Shown here: in pieces, positions 37,754 through 49,631 of the stretch
How the letters are laid out: the number at the start of each line of letters is the position of its first letter
How positions within the stretch are numbered: position 1 is the stretch's first letter
Assembly (NCBI RefSeq): GCF_000015165.1
Contig: NC_009485.1
Span: 5,661,501-5,725,500 of the forward strand
Direction of reading: 5' to 3'
Length of the DNA stretch: 64,000 nucleotides
Source of the DNA: Bradyrhizobium sp. BTAi1
GTDB lineage: Bacteria; Pseudomonadota; Alphaproteobacteria; Rhizobiales; Xanthobacteraceae
Program-made: the position numbers and the translations under genes
Notes under the pieces: model-generated
Told to the model about the DNA's origin: nothing
What the model saw: the letters and a program-made list of their open reading frames with translations, nothing else
Database searches by the model: none

Positions 37754-39409
37754 TCAACCCAGGTTCAGCTCCTTGAAGAAGTCGTTGCCCTTGTCGTCGA
37801 TGATGATGAAGGCCGGGAAATCCACGACCTCGATGCGCCAGATCGCTTCCATGCCGAGCTCGGGATATTCCACCACCTCGACCTTCTTGATGCAGTGCTC
37901 GGCGAGGTTCGCCGCGGCGCCGCCGATCGAGCCGAGGTAGAAGCCGCCGTGCTTCTTGCAGGCCTCGCGCACCGCCGGCGCGCGGTTGCCCTTGGCGACC
38001 ATCACCATCGAGCCGCCGGCAGCCTGGAACTGATCGACGAAGGAATCCATGCGGCCAGCGGTGGTCGGACCGAACGCGCCGGAGGCGTAGCCATCCGGCG
38101 TCTTGGCGGGACCGGCGTAGTAGACCGGATGGTTCTTGAAGTAGTCCGGCAGCGGCTCGCCGCGATCGAGCCGCTCGCGCAGCTTGGCATGCGCGGCGTC
38201 GCGCGCCACGATCATGGTGCCGGTCAGCGACAGCCGGGTCTTGATCGGGTTCTTCGACAACGTCGCGAGGATGTCCTTCATCGGCTGGTTGAGGTCGATC
38301 TTCACGACCTCGCCGCCGAGCGCCTGCTCGACCTCCGGCAGATATTGCGCCGGATGATGCTCGAGCTCCTCGAGATAGACGCCGTCCTTGGTGATCTTGC
38401 CGAGCACCTGGCGGTCGGCCGAGCAGGATACGCCGAGGCCGATCGGCAAGCTGGCGCCATGGCGCGGCATGCGGATGACGCGGACGTCATGGCAGAAATA
38501 TTTGCCGCCGAACTGGGCGCCTACGCCCAGGCTCTGCGTCATCTTATGGATTTCCTGCTCCATCTCCAGATCGCGGAACGCATTGCCATCGGCCGATCCC
38601 TGGGTCGGCAGCGCGTCGAGATAACGCGCCGACGCCAGCTTCACCGTCTTCATGCACAATTCGGCCGAGGTGCCGCCGATCACGATCGCCAAATGATAGG
38701 GCGGGCACGCCGCCGTGCCGAGCGTCAGGACCTTCTCCTTGAGGAAGGCCAGCAGGCGATCCTTGGTGAGCACCGAGGGTGTCGCCTGAAACAGGAAGCT
38801 CTTATTGGCCGAGCCGCCGCCCTTGGCCATGAACATGAATTTGTAGGCGTCCTCGCCCTCGGCGTAGATCTCGGTCTGCGCCGGCATGTTGTTGGCGGTG
38901 TTCTTCTCCTCATACATCGACAATGGCGCGACCTGCGAGTAGCGCAGATTGCGGCGCAGATAGGCGTCGCGGGCGCCTTCGCTCAACGCCGCCTCGTCGT
39001 CACCATCGGTGATGACGTTGCAGCCCTTCTTGCCCATGATGATCGCGGTGCCGGTATCCTGGCACATCGGCAGCACGCCGCCGGCGGAGATGTTGGCGTT
39101 CTTCAGGAAATCAAGCGCGACGAACTTGTCGTTCGGGCTGGCCTCCGGATCCTCCAGGATGCTGCGCAGCTGCTTCAGATGGCCGGGACGCAGGAAGTGG
39201 TTGATCTCGCCGAAGGCGGCCTCGGACAAGGCCCGCAGCGCCTCACGCGACACCACGAGCATGTCGCGGCCCAGCACCTTCTCGACCCGCACGCCCTCGC
39301 TCGTGATCTTCTTGTAGGGCGTGGTGTCCGGCCCCAGCGGAAACAACGGCGTGTGCTTGTACGGCGGAACGGGCTTGGACTGGTCGGGAAAGGCGGTGGG
39401 CGCGTTCAT
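37754..39409 (-). CDS. Fumarate hydratase, class I (iron-sulfur)
   Basis: A protein of 551 residues, the full length of class I fumarases with both alpha and beta parts in one chain. The three 4Fe-4S ligands are C116 (PMCQDTGT), C235 (AACPPYH) and C329 (VSCSAD). It interconverts fumarate and malate in the TCA cycle and is oxygen- and superoxide-sensitive. It is the first gene of a leftward group with maoC and DUF429. The start ATG at 39409 fits the family. Confidence 0.96.
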   Translation of the reverse strand: MNAPTAFPDQSKPVPPYKHTPLFPLGPDTTPYKKITSEGVRVEKVLGRDMLVVSREALRALSEAAFGEINHFLRPGHLKQLRSILEDPEASPNDKFVALDFLKNANISAGGVLPMCQDTGTAIIMGKKGCNVITDGDDEAALSEGARDAYLRRNLRYSQVAPLSMYEEKNTANNMPAQTEIYAEGEDAYKFMFMAKGGGSANKSFLFQATPSVLTKDRLLAFLKEKVLTLGTAACPPYHLAIVIGGTSAELCMKTVKLASARYLDALPTQGSADGNAFRDLEMEQEIHKMTQSLGVGAQFGGKYFCHDVRVIRMPRHGASLPIGLGVSCSADRQVLGKITKDGVYLEELEHHPAQYLPEVEQALGGEVVKIDLNQPMKDILATLSKNPIKTRLSLTGTMIVARDAAHAKLRERLDRGEPLPDYFKNHPVYYAGPAKTPDGYASGAFGPTTAGRMDSFVDQFQAAGGSMVMVAKGNRAPAVREACKKHGGFYLGSIGGAAANLAEHCIKKVEVVEYPELGMEAIWRIEVVDFPAFIIIDDKGNDFFKELNLG

Positions 39410-39563
39410 GGCGAGCTCGTGGGGTTCTAAAAAGGGCCGCCCAAAGCGGTCTTGACAGGTCTGATATCGACCATCTTCCAGGCGCGCAACCTATGTATCG
39501 GCATGGCGGCACCGGGGCCGAACCATGCCTACTTTGGTCTGAATTGCCGGCCGCCCTGCCCGC

Positions 39564-41789
39564 TCAGATCACCACGTCGGCGAAGCTGCCGATCGACACC
39601 ACCGGACTGCGCGCGCCCTCCATCAGGCTCTCCTGGCGGACATCGCCCATGCGGTCGTAGCTCTGAATTTTGCCGAAATCGAGCTGGGTGCGCGCGGCGA
39701 GATCGGCGATACGGAGCTGGAACGGACGGTAGGGCCCGACCACGAATTCCTCGGCCGGCAGATTGCGGATCAGGCTCTCCTGGCTCAGCACGAAGGCGAC
39801 CGCGCCGGGCCGGCCATCGGCGCGCGTGAACACGATCAGCTTCCAGAACTCGCGCGGCAACAGGATGCCGCGATAGAGCTGGTCGGTAGCGCGGAACACC
39901 GGGCCGTTGAAGATCGACAGCCGCGGCGTGTCCTTCTTCGCCTGCGCCGTCACATACATTTCGAGGTTGCCCCACAGCAGCACGCCATTGTGGCTGGCGA
40001 GGCTGCTCTGGTTGAACACCGAATGCTGCGGCGAGCAGTTGGTCAGATGGAAGGTGTCGCTGTTGGCGGCGTTGGCTTCGTCCTCGTCGGCGCCCCAGGC
40101 CGCGTCCTGGCGGCGCGTCAAATGGCCGAAGTCGAGCGGGTTGTCGGCGTAGAGCTCGGGGCCCGCTTGCGCCTCGCGCGGGATGCGGCTGTCATAGTAC
40201 CATTTGTCCTTGCCGTCGCGCTTGACCTGGAATTTCGCCTTTGTGTCGAGATTGACCGCGGAGACAAAGGCGAGCCTGCGCTGGGCATTCATGATGACGC
40301 TGTAGTGGAAGTAGGTCAGCTCGATGCCGCCATTGGCGAGCTTCGCCGCCGCCGCCGCTGCGGGCGGCGCAAGCCTGGGCAATGGCGCATCGAAGCCGAG
40401 AAACTTCGCATCGAACCCCGGGCGCGGCGTCGAGAACGGCTCGGGCCGCGCCTGCTCCAGCAGATCCGAGCCGGCCGGCGCCGTGAGCACTCCCGCCGGC
40501 GCGGCGATGGTGGCGCCAGCCGCCGCGCCAAGGCTGATCGTGATGTTCAGCGGCACCGTGATCGAGACCGTGCCGGCTGGCGACGCCGCCACGGGCTCAG
40601 GCGCGGGAGGCGGCGGCGATGGCGGAGGCTCGGGCGTCACTGGCGTGCTCTCCACCGGCGGGTTGGGAGGCGGCCGAACCACCTGCCCGGCGCTGATATT
40701 GACGAACTCGTCCTTGAGCTCCTTGCCGCGCGCCACGCCAGCATTGGCGATGAACTTGACCAGACGGGAGGTGCGGATGCCTTCATTGGCGATCCATTCG
40801 ACGCGAGTCTGGTCGCCGTCGGACGGCACCACCTTGTTGCTGGCGTCGAGCGCCTGACCGCTGCGGTTGGTCTTGGGCACGCCCGAATGATGCAGGGCGA
40901 TGACCTCCCACTGATCGTTGAAGACCGGCGAGCCCGACGAGCCCGGCTCGGTGTCGGCTTCGTAATAGGCGTATTGATCCACCGCCGAGCCGTTCTCCGG
41001 CAGGTCGATCAGCTGGTTATCGCGCACGACGACCTGTTTCAACCCGCCGCTCGGATGCTGCACGATGTTGACCGGCTGGCCGGTGATGATCTTGCCTTCG
41101 GCGCCGATCAGCGGACAGAAGCCGAAATGATCGAGCGGCGTCCCCTTGGCCGAGCTCGGGGCCACCGCGACCAGCGCGAAATCGAGCCCCTTGTCATTGA
41201 GAAAGAACACGTCGGGCGTGAAGGCGAAGGTCTCGACCGCGAGCGTCTCGTCGCCCCCGAGCTGATAGTTGAATTCGGCCCTGCTGCGCCGCGCCACGTC
41301 ATCATCGGTGAACACGTGATGATTGGTGATCAGCAGCCGCGGCGTGACCAGGAAACCGGTGCCGAAGGCTTCGCCCTCAGGAAAGGTCGTGACTATCCGG
41401 CACACCGCGCGGCTCGCCCGTGCACCGCGATCGAAGAACTGCACCGCGAGGAAGTCGCGCGTCTTGCCGATCACGCGCTCCACAAAACGATCGTTGATGT
41501 CGCTCGCCGTGACCTGGCCCGGTGACGGCAGGCCCTTCAACGTTGGGGCCTCGCGCCGCAACGTCTCCTGCGCGCTCGCCGGATCCGGCGCGGCGGTCGA
41601 ACTCGCCAGCTCGCTCAGCAGCCTGTTAACGTGATTGACCAGCCGCTCCTTGGATTCGACCTTGGTGTATTCGCCCTTGTTGGCAGCGGTCATCCGCCTG
41701 CGGCGCGGCTCGTTGCGCGACTTGAACCGCTTGGCCGCTTCGGCGGCGATCGCGGGCACGTAATGAAGCTTGACGGGGGGAGCGGCCAT
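39564..41789 (-). CDS. Trypsin-like protease fused to a DNA/RNA non-specific endonuclease
   Basis: A protein of 741 residues with GGAG 7 bases before the ATG. The N-terminal half is a chymotrypsin-fold protease: H158 (TNHHVF), D203 (GLDFALV) and S285 (GSSGSPVF) form the triad. A Pro-rich linker (about 373-399) follows, and then a Gly/Ala-rich stretch. The C-terminal half is a beta-beta-alpha-metal nuclease of the NucA/EndoG type: DFGHL with H556, then NCSPQ (584-588) and N593-Q594. The usual DRGH arginine is Phe here. There is no signal peptide. Such fusions look like a protease-controlled effector nuclease and are reminiscent of bacterial conflict systems, but the role is inferred. Confidence 0.9.
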   Translation of the reverse strand: MAAPPVKLHYVPAIAAEAAKRFKSRNEPRRRRMTAANKGEYTKVESKERLVNHVNRLLSELASSTAAPDPASAQETLRREAPTLKGLPSPGQVTASDINDRFVERVIGKTRDFLAVQFFDRGARASRAVCRIVTTFPEGEAFGTGFLVTPRLLITNHHVFTDDDVARRSRAEFNYQLGGDETLAVETFAFTPDVFFLNDKGLDFALVAVAPSSAKGTPLDHFGFCPLIGAEGKIITGQPVNIVQHPSGGLKQVVVRDNQLIDLPENGSAVDQYAYYEADTEPGSSGSPVFNDQWEVIALHHSGVPKTNRSGQALDASNKVVPSDGDQTRVEWIANEGIRTSRLVKFIANAGVARGKELKDEFVNISAGQVVRPPPNPPVESTPVTPEPPPSPPPPAPEPVAASPAGTVSITVPLNITISLGAAAGATIAAPAGVLTAPAGSDLLEQARPEPFSTPRPGFDAKFLGFDAPLPRLAPPAAAAAAKLANGGIELTYFHYSVIMNAQRRLAFVSAVNLDTKAKFQVKRDGKDKWYYDSRIPREAQAGPELYADNPLDFGHLTRRQDAAWGADEDEANAANSDTFHLTNCSPQHSVFNQSSLASHNGVLLWGNLEMYVTAQAKKDTPRLSIFNGPVFRATDQLYRGILLPREFWKLIVFTRADGRPGAVAFVLSQESLIRNLPAEEFVVGPYRPFQLRIADLAARTQLDFGKIQSYDRMGDVRQESLMEGARSPVVSIGSFADVVI

Positions 41790-42064
41790 GTCGCAACTCC
41801 ACTGATAAATCTATAGCTGCAAACGACCTAATAAATACCTACAGTAGAACACGTCTGGCCGGGAGTGACAAGGCCGACGAGGCTCGCGCGTCGCGCGCCG
41901 GTCGAGCCGGCGGCTCCACGCGCCATGGCGGCATCGAGCCTGGCGATCGGCTGCCCTGCACGCACGGCCGGTTTGCCACACCTGACTGTTGGCTGCCGCA
42001 GCGATCCGCCCAAGCGCTTGCATCACCGGCCCGTGCACGCTTCAATGCCGCGGGGGTATTTGGA

Positions 42065-42544
42065 ATGCATTCATATCATTGGGCATTTGGCCGGGCCGCT
42101 GGTTTCGCCACGTTCGTTGCGCTGAGCATGGCGCTGACGTCGCAACCGGCCCGCGCGGACCGTTGCGACGACCTCGCCAAGGAATTGAAGAACGGCATCG
42201 AGGGCATCAGGATCGGCCAGACGGCGGCCGGCACGGTTTATCTGGCGCATCCCAAAGCGCGCGAGATCACGCTCGGCTGCTCATCGAAGAATTTCAGCAA
42301 CCAGTTGTTCGGCAAATCCGACCGCAAGCCGACGCCGGCCTTCGTCGAGCTGATGGCGAGCGCGGCCGCGATCGTATTCACCTTGCCCAAGGACGACATG
42401 CAGCGCGGCGTCACCCGCTGCTACCGCCGGCTCGGGATCTTCCGCGGCGACGATGTCGCAAGCCGCTACCGGCGACTCGACATGCGTTGCGCGCGAACCA
42501 AGACGGAGTCGTCGATCACGATCACACGCAGCAAGGATCAATAG
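42065..42544 (+). CDS. Exported protein of unknown function
   Basis: A protein of 159 residues. A signal peptide (FGRAAGFATFVALSMALTSQPARA) is followed by a mature part with several Cys (RCDDLAKEL, TLGCSSKNF, TRCYRR, MRCART) and basic helices. It is a Bradyrhizobium-type hypothetical with no recognised domain. It is divergent from the protease-nuclease gene over 275 bases in which I see no strong operator. Confidence 0.82.
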   Translation: MHSYHWAFGRAAGFATFVALSMALTSQPARADRCDDLAKELKNGIEGIRIGQTAAGTVYLAHPKAREITLGCSSKNFSNQLFGKSDRKPTPAFVELMASAAAIVFTLPKDDMQRGVTRCYRRLGIFRGDDVASRYRRLDMRCARTKTESSITITRSKDQ

Positions 42545-42705
42545 GCCTGGATACGCTGATACCGCAGCCTTTCTTTACGCGTGTCAGCGCCCCATTCACT
42601 ATCGTGGCCGCCGCCCACAGTTGCAGACAATTCGAACGATCCAATTGACGAAGTTTTCGCGCCCCATGCTCACGCTTGGTCCAACACCAAGCGAGGAGCT
42701 GGACC

Positions 42706-42918
42706 ATGTCCGTTTCGAGCGTTTCGACGTCATCACCGCCGCCCTCACCGCCGCCGGTCTCGACCGAGACGAACAAGCCGCAGACCCAACAGACGCAGAG
42801 CCAAGAGACTCAGTCCTTCAAGCCCGAGAAGACCGGCGACGAAGCCGCTGCCGAGAAGCAGGCCTCCCGTCCGCCGCTTCCGCCCGGCCAGGGCACGCGC
42901 GTCGACATTCTCGCCTGA
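42706..42918 (+). CDS. Small low-complexity protein
   Basis: A protein of 70 residues starting MSVSSVSTSSPPPSPPP, with a GAGGAG site before the ATG at 42706. The composition is Ser, Pro, Thr, Gln and Glu, and the protein is probably disordered. It is followed by a strong hairpin. I recall similar short proteins in Bradyrhizobium, so it is likely expressed, but the function is unknown. Confidence 0.65.
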   Translation: MSVSSVSTSSPPPSPPPVSTETNKPQTQQTQSQETQSFKPEKTGDEAAAEKQASRPPLPPGQGTRVDILA

Positions 42919-42943
42919 CGACCCCACTCCATCAGGCCAACTT

Positions 42944-42981
42944 CGTATAGCGGCGGCGCGTCAAGCGTCCGCCGCTATACG
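42944..42981 (+). terminator. Terminator-like hairpin
   Basis: Perfect 13-base arms (CGTATAGCGGCGG at 42944-42956 and CCGCCGCTATACG at 42969-42981) around a 12-base loop, 26 bases after the stop of the small low-complexity gene. There is no good T-run, so it may act by RNA stability. Confidence 0.6.
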
Positions 42982-43079
42982 TGTGGGCGTAGCGCGCTTG
43001 GCCGTCGGGGGCCTCTTTGTTCGACACCGGCGGCCACGTTCATCCTTCGCTCGATAAAGAGCGCCGCGCGCGCCCGGCT

Positions 43080-43784
43080 TCACGCGTCCAGCGCCTTGTA
43101 ATGGCGGAAGATGCCGTCTTCGTTGAAGGCGATGCGGCGCTCGCTGGCGAGATAGGCTGATATGTTCGGTCGCGCCGCGACGCGGTCATGCAGCGCGACC
43201 AGGCCCGGGATGGAGCGCTCGAAGGCTGCCATCCGATTTGGGAACGCATAGCGCAGGCCGGCGATGATCTGGAACAGCGACAGGTCGACATAGGTTAGGC
43301 GACGACCGGTGACGTAGGCGCCACCGCTGTTGGCCAGGATCTGCTCGAAATAGCCGAGGAATTTCGGCACCCGCTCGTTCCAGAACTCGGCGGTGCGCTT
43401 CTTGGCCGGCGCGCGCTGGTCCTCGTAGTACAAGGTGGGTCCGAGCGGGTGATGGGTGTCGTGGATCTCGACGACGAAATCGGTCACCGTCAGCTGCAGC
43501 TGGTGCACCCAGAGCTGCCCTGCTTCGGCTTTCGGCGCAAGACCATGGCGGTTGCCAAGGAACAACAGGATGTTGGCGGTCTGGCCGATGACGCGGCGGC
43601 CGGCCTTGAGGAACGGCGGCGCGAAGGGCGGCGTGTCGCTGTCCGCCTGCAGCATCGTCGTCATCGCGGCGATGCCCTCCTCGCGCGCGACGTCGCGATA
43701 GGCTGCGCCGGCCTCCTCCAGCGCGAGCCGCACATATTCGCCGCGGCCCTGGATCATCGGCCAGTAATACAGCTCGTAGCGCAT
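43080..43784 (-). CDS. Glutathione S-transferase family protein
   Basis: A protein of 234 residues starting MRYELYYWPMIQGRGEYVRL, with a GAGG site before the ATG at 43784. The thioredoxin-like N-terminus has the catalytic-region Tyr pair and the glutathione-binding GQTANILLFLG. The alpha-helical C-terminus contains TYVDLSLFQIIAGLRYAFP. The family conjugates glutathione to electrophiles or reduces peroxides. The substrate is unknown. It follows the lectin-like gene on the same strand, 56 bases apart. Confidence 0.92.
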   Translation of the reverse strand: MRYELYYWPMIQGRGEYVRLALEEAGAAYRDVAREEGIAAMTTMLQADSDTPPFAPPFLKAGRRVIGQTANILLFLGNRHGLAPKAEAGQLWVHQLQLTVTDFVVEIHDTHHPLGPTLYYEDQRAPAKKRTAEFWNERVPKFLGYFEQILANSGGAYVTGRRLTYVDLSLFQIIAGLRYAFPNRMAAFERSIPGLVALHDRVAARPNISAYLASERRIAFNEDGIFRHYKALDA

Positions 43785-43840
43785 GGGCCATCCTCGATCT
43801 GATGCGCCCATACGTGTTGCGACGGAGAGGACGCGGGTTG

Positions 43841-44518
43841 TTAGTTCGCCGCAAAGCAGTATAGCAGCCCGTCGCCGCCGGTGCTCTTGAGATCGGCCTG
43901 GGAACAGCCGCCATCGGGGCCGCGCGAGGGATGCGACGCGTTCCAGGACTTCGACGGCTCGTCGTCGCGCAGCCCGATGCGATCGGAATGGCCGACCATG
44001 GCCGCACCGGTTGTCGCGCTGGTCCAGTTGCGGCAGGTGCGGTCCTCGCCGGGGGCGAAGGCGGTTCCATCGGCCTGAGAGCCGGTCAGCACATCGTGGC
44101 GGTTCGGCGTATCGCCGCGGCCGTTGATGACCTCGCCTTTCTCGCTCAGCGCAGTCTGCTTGGTGAGATTGTTCGACCCGCTGTGCAGCTCGGCGACGTC
44201 CTTGGCGATGACGACGCCCTTGGCGTTCCGCCACGGGCCTTTGCCGATGCGGTCGCGCGCGTTCACCGCCGGCTGGCCGTCGGTGGCCTGCGTCGACAGA
44301 TAAGCGCGCCAGATCTTGGCACTTGCGCCAGCCGCCTGGGCCAGGGTCTGGCAATGCCTGTCGGCACCAGCAAGGCCGCCGAGATTGCCGCCTTGGCCGG
44401 GGCCGTTGCTGGTGAGGAAGAAGCTCATGTCCGCGCCGTCAGCCGACGCAGTCGCGATCAGGCCGGGTGCGACGGCGAGCAGCGCGCTGCCGATCAGGAT
44501 GCTGCGGATCGATGTCAT
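43841..44518 (-). CDS. Exported lectin-like protein (endostatin/C-type-lectin fold)
   Basis: A protein of 225 residues, with GGGAGG 5 bases before the ATG at 44518. A signal peptide (ILIGSALLAVAPGLIATASA) precedes a domain rich in G, N and W (GGLAGADRHCQTLAQAAG, KIWRAYLST, NARDRIGKGPWRNAKG, CRNWTSATTG, SHPSRGPDGGCSQADL). This pattern is that of proteins often named 'lectin' in Bradyrhizobium and related to collagen XV/endostatin-type folds. Carbohydrate binding is likely but not proven. It is exported to the periplasm or outside. Confidence 0.85.
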   Translation of the reverse strand: MTSIRSILIGSALLAVAPGLIATASADGADMSFFLTSNGPGQGGNLGGLAGADRHCQTLAQAAGASAKIWRAYLSTQATDGQPAVNARDRIGKGPWRNAKGVVIAKDVAELHSGSNNLTKQTALSEKGEVINGRGDTPNRHDVLTGSQADGTAFAPGEDRTCRNWTSATTGAAMVGHSDRIGLRDDEPSKSWNASHPSRGPDGGCSQADLKSTGGDGLLYCFAAN

Positions 44519-44628
44519 GGTGTCCTCCCTGGTGGACGTGATGCCGGCGCATCGCTTGGGCGCGATGTCGTTCGCGTCTTCAGGAACCCATGACACGCTG
44601 GAATATTCCGCGCCGGGCGCACACGCAA

Positions 44629-44656
44629 AAGCGCCGCGGATGGCTCCGCGGCGCTT
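44629..44656 (-). terminator. Rho-independent terminator after the Tim44-like gene
   Basis: A perfect 12-base stem (AAGCGCCGCGGA with TCCGCGGCGCTT) around TGGC. On the minus strand the stem ends in a TTTT stretch. It lies 25 bases downstream of the Tim44-like stop codon at 44682 and is correctly oriented for it. Confidence 0.8.
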
Positions 44657-44681
44657 GATGATGATCGTCCGACCTTTCGGC

Positions 44682-45668
44682 TCAGCTGACCTGCTGGATC
44701 GCCGACAGCTGCCAGTCGGCGCCGGGATGGCGCAGGAAGGTCCAGATCTCCGTGACCTCCTGCGGCTGGTCGGAGCCCTCGACCACGCGGCCCGAGGCGC
44801 GCTCGGTGGTCTTGTCGGCCAGGGTGAAGCGCATCGCGACCGTCGCATAGTCGGCGCCGTTCTCGCGCCAGGCCTCGGCGAGGTCGCCCTGCAACAGCTT
44901 GACGCCAGAGACCTTGTTGACCACGCCGCGGGCCTGGTTCTGTTCGAGATCGCGCTCGAAATACGAGGCCATCTCGGGCGTCGACAACAGCCGCAGGCGG
45001 CCGACATCTTCATTCGACCAAGCCTGCTGGATCTCGCCGAGCAGGCGCTCGAACGCCTCATAGTCGGCCGGCTGGATCTGCAGCGGCGGCTGGTTGCTGC
45101 CACCGCCGAAGCCACCGAAGCCGCCGAGACCGCTGCCAAGCCCGCTCAGGCCTGACCGGAAGCTCTGCTGTCCGTCGGCCGGCGACGGGCCAGCGGCGTA
45201 AGCCGGCTGGTTACGGCGCTGCCACCAGGCCATCGCCATCCGCACCAGGAACACCACCAGCACGATCTGCAGGATCAGGCCGAGGATCGAGGCGAAGCCG
45301 CCGAGCCCCGAGAACAGGCCGCCGCCGAACAGCATGCCGAACAGGCCGGCGCCGAGGAAGCCCGCGGCGAGACCGCCGAGCATGCCGCCGAATCGACCGC
45401 CGAACAGGCCGCCACGCGCGGGCGCAGCCGTGTTGAAGCCGCCCGGCTGACCCGGCTGGGTGATGGTGCGATTGAATTGTGACGCCGATCCGGGCGCCGT
45501 CGTGGTCGGAGGCGGCGCGGAAAAGGTACGCGTGCCGCGGGAGCCCGAGCTGGAGCCGCCGCCGATCCGGGCGTCAGCTGCCGAGACGGCGAGCACCGTC
45601 GGCAGCGCGATTGAAAGGGCCACGGCCATCGCCTTGAGGAGGCCGCTTTTGCGCTGCATGAAGCTCAT
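44682..45668 (-). CDS. Tim44-like domain membrane protein
   Basis: A protein of 328 residues. A signal or first helix (AMAVALSIALPTVLAVSAADA) is followed by a Ser/Thr/Pro-rich stretch, a Gly/Phe-rich hydrophobic region (GGLAAGFLGAGLFGMLFGGGLF and ILGLILQIVLVVFLVRMAM), and a C-terminal Tim44 domain (about 195-328; ADYEAFERLLGEIQQAWSNED, VTEIWTFLRHPGADWQLS). Bacterial Tim44 relatives are anchored inner membrane proteins of unknown role. A terminator lies 25 bases past the stop. Confidence 0.9.
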   Translation of the reverse strand: MSFMQRKSGLLKAMAVALSIALPTVLAVSAADARIGGGSSSGSRGTRTFSAPPPTTTAPGSASQFNRTITQPGQPGGFNTAAPARGGLFGGRFGGMLGGLAAGFLGAGLFGMLFGGGLFSGLGGFASILGLILQIVLVVFLVRMAMAWWQRRNQPAYAAGPSPADGQQSFRSGLSGLGSGLGGFGGFGGGSNQPPLQIQPADYEAFERLLGEIQQAWSNEDVGRLRLLSTPEMASYFERDLEQNQARGVVNKVSGVKLLQGDLAEAWRENGADYATVAMRFTLADKTTERASGRVVEGSDQPQEVTEIWTFLRHPGADWQLSAIQQVS

Positions 45669-45814
45669 CTTTGTTTCCCATGACTCCCCGGAATGGGGAT
45701 GCCCGTAAGATGGGCACTGCGGGCCAAAAAGAAAGGCGGCACGAGGCCGCGCGGCTGCGACGCTGGGTCGCGGCTTGAATGCCCTCGACCGCCTTGTCCG
45801 ACCCTTCCCCTAAC

Positions 45815-48382
<2,568 letters not shown>

Positions 48383-48537
48383 GGCAAAAGGACGCGACCT
48401 GTCGGCTGGGAGCCTCGGTCGATCCGGGCGGCCCCCGCTTCCACCTGCCTGAATCGACGGGTCAAGCGCAAGCCCGTCAAGCCGATATTCCATGATTTAT
48501 CCGTATTTTGCGGCTGGATCTCGAACCGAATCGACGG

Positions 48538-49617
48538 TCATCGCGGATGCCCCGAGAGCGTGCGCCGCAGTCCCATCACATAGCTGATGATCTCCGCGAC
48601 CGCGTGATAATGTTCCACCGGGATCTCGGCATCGATCTCAACGGTGGCATACAGCGCGCGCGCCAGCGGAACATTCTCGACGATCGGGATGTCGTGCGCC
48701 TTGGCGATCTCCCGGATCTTGAAGGCGATATTGTCGACGCCCTTGGCGACGCAGACCGGCGCCGACATGCCGCGCTCATAGGCCAGTGCGACTGAATAGT
48801 GGGTCGGGTTGGTGATGATCACGGAGGCCTTGGGAACCGCCGCCATCATGCGCTTCTTCATGCGCTGCTGGCGAATCTGGCGGATGCGCCCCTTGACGTG
48901 CGGATCGCCTTCCGACTGCTTGAACTCCTCCTTCATCTCCTGCACCGACATCTTCTGGCGCTCGTACCATTGCCGGTACTGGAACAGGTAGTCGCCGATC
49001 GCGACCAGCGCGAGCAGCGCGACCACCGAGCCCATCAGATGCTTGGTCAGCGAGATCGTGACGCCGAGCAATTCGCTGACGTCCATATGCAGCAGCGATT
49101 CGAGGCGCAGCCGCTCCGGCCACAGGATCATGACCATGACCGTGCCGAGCAGGACGAGCTTGAAGATGCCCTTGGCGAAATTGGCCGCGGCCTGCTTGCC
49201 GAACAGCCGCTTGGCCCCGGCCAGCGGCGAGATCTTGCCGAAGTTCGGCTTCAGCGGCTCGCCGGACCAGACCAGGCGATGCTGCATCATGTTGCCTGCG
49301 ATCGCCGCCAGCATCACCATCAGGATCGGCACGCCGATGGCCGCGATCACCGCGAAGGACAGGCTGCGCGCCAGCGCCAGCAGGCCCGCACCGTCGGTAT
49401 GGATCATCCATGAATTGGCGATGAGGTTGCGCATCGGCACCAGCACCGCGGTGCCGATCGAGCCGGAGAAGGTCGACATCACCAAGGTCGCGGCGGCGAT
49501 CACGAACCAGGTGTTCAGCTCCTGGCTCTTGACGACATCGCCGCGCTCGAGCGCCTGGTCGAGGCGTTTTTGCGTCGGGTCTTCTGTTTTGTCCTCGGAA
49601 TCGTCCTCATCGGCCAT
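48538..49617 (-). CDS. flhB: Flagellar type III export switch protein FlhB
   Basis: A protein of 359 residues. A charged N-terminus (DEDDSEDKTEDPTQKRLDQALERG) is followed by four membrane helices and the cytoplasmic domain. The self-cleavage site N270-P271 lies in the NPTHYS motif. FlhB switches export from rod/hook to filament substrates. It is 14 bases after fliR, with a GAGGAG-type site, so they are coupled. CckA follows after about 155 bases. Confidence 0.97.
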   Translation of the reverse strand: MADEDDSEDKTEDPTQKRLDQALERGDVVKSQELNTWFVIAAATLVMSTFSGSIGTAVLVPMRNLIANSWMIHTDGAGLLALARSLSFAVIAAIGVPILMVMLAAIAGNMMQHRLVWSGEPLKPNFGKISPLAGAKRLFGKQAAANFAKGIFKLVLLGTVMVMILWPERLRLESLLHMDVSELLGVTISLTKHLMGSVVALLALVAIGDYLFQYRQWYERQKMSVQEMKEEFKQSEGDPHVKGRIRQIRQQRMKKRMMAAVPKASVIITNPTHYSVALAYERGMSAPVCVAKGVDNIAFKIREIAKAHDIPIVENVPLARALYATVEIDAEIPVEHYHAVAEIISYVMGLRRTLSGHPR

Positions 49618-49631
49618 CGGTCAGGCACTCC

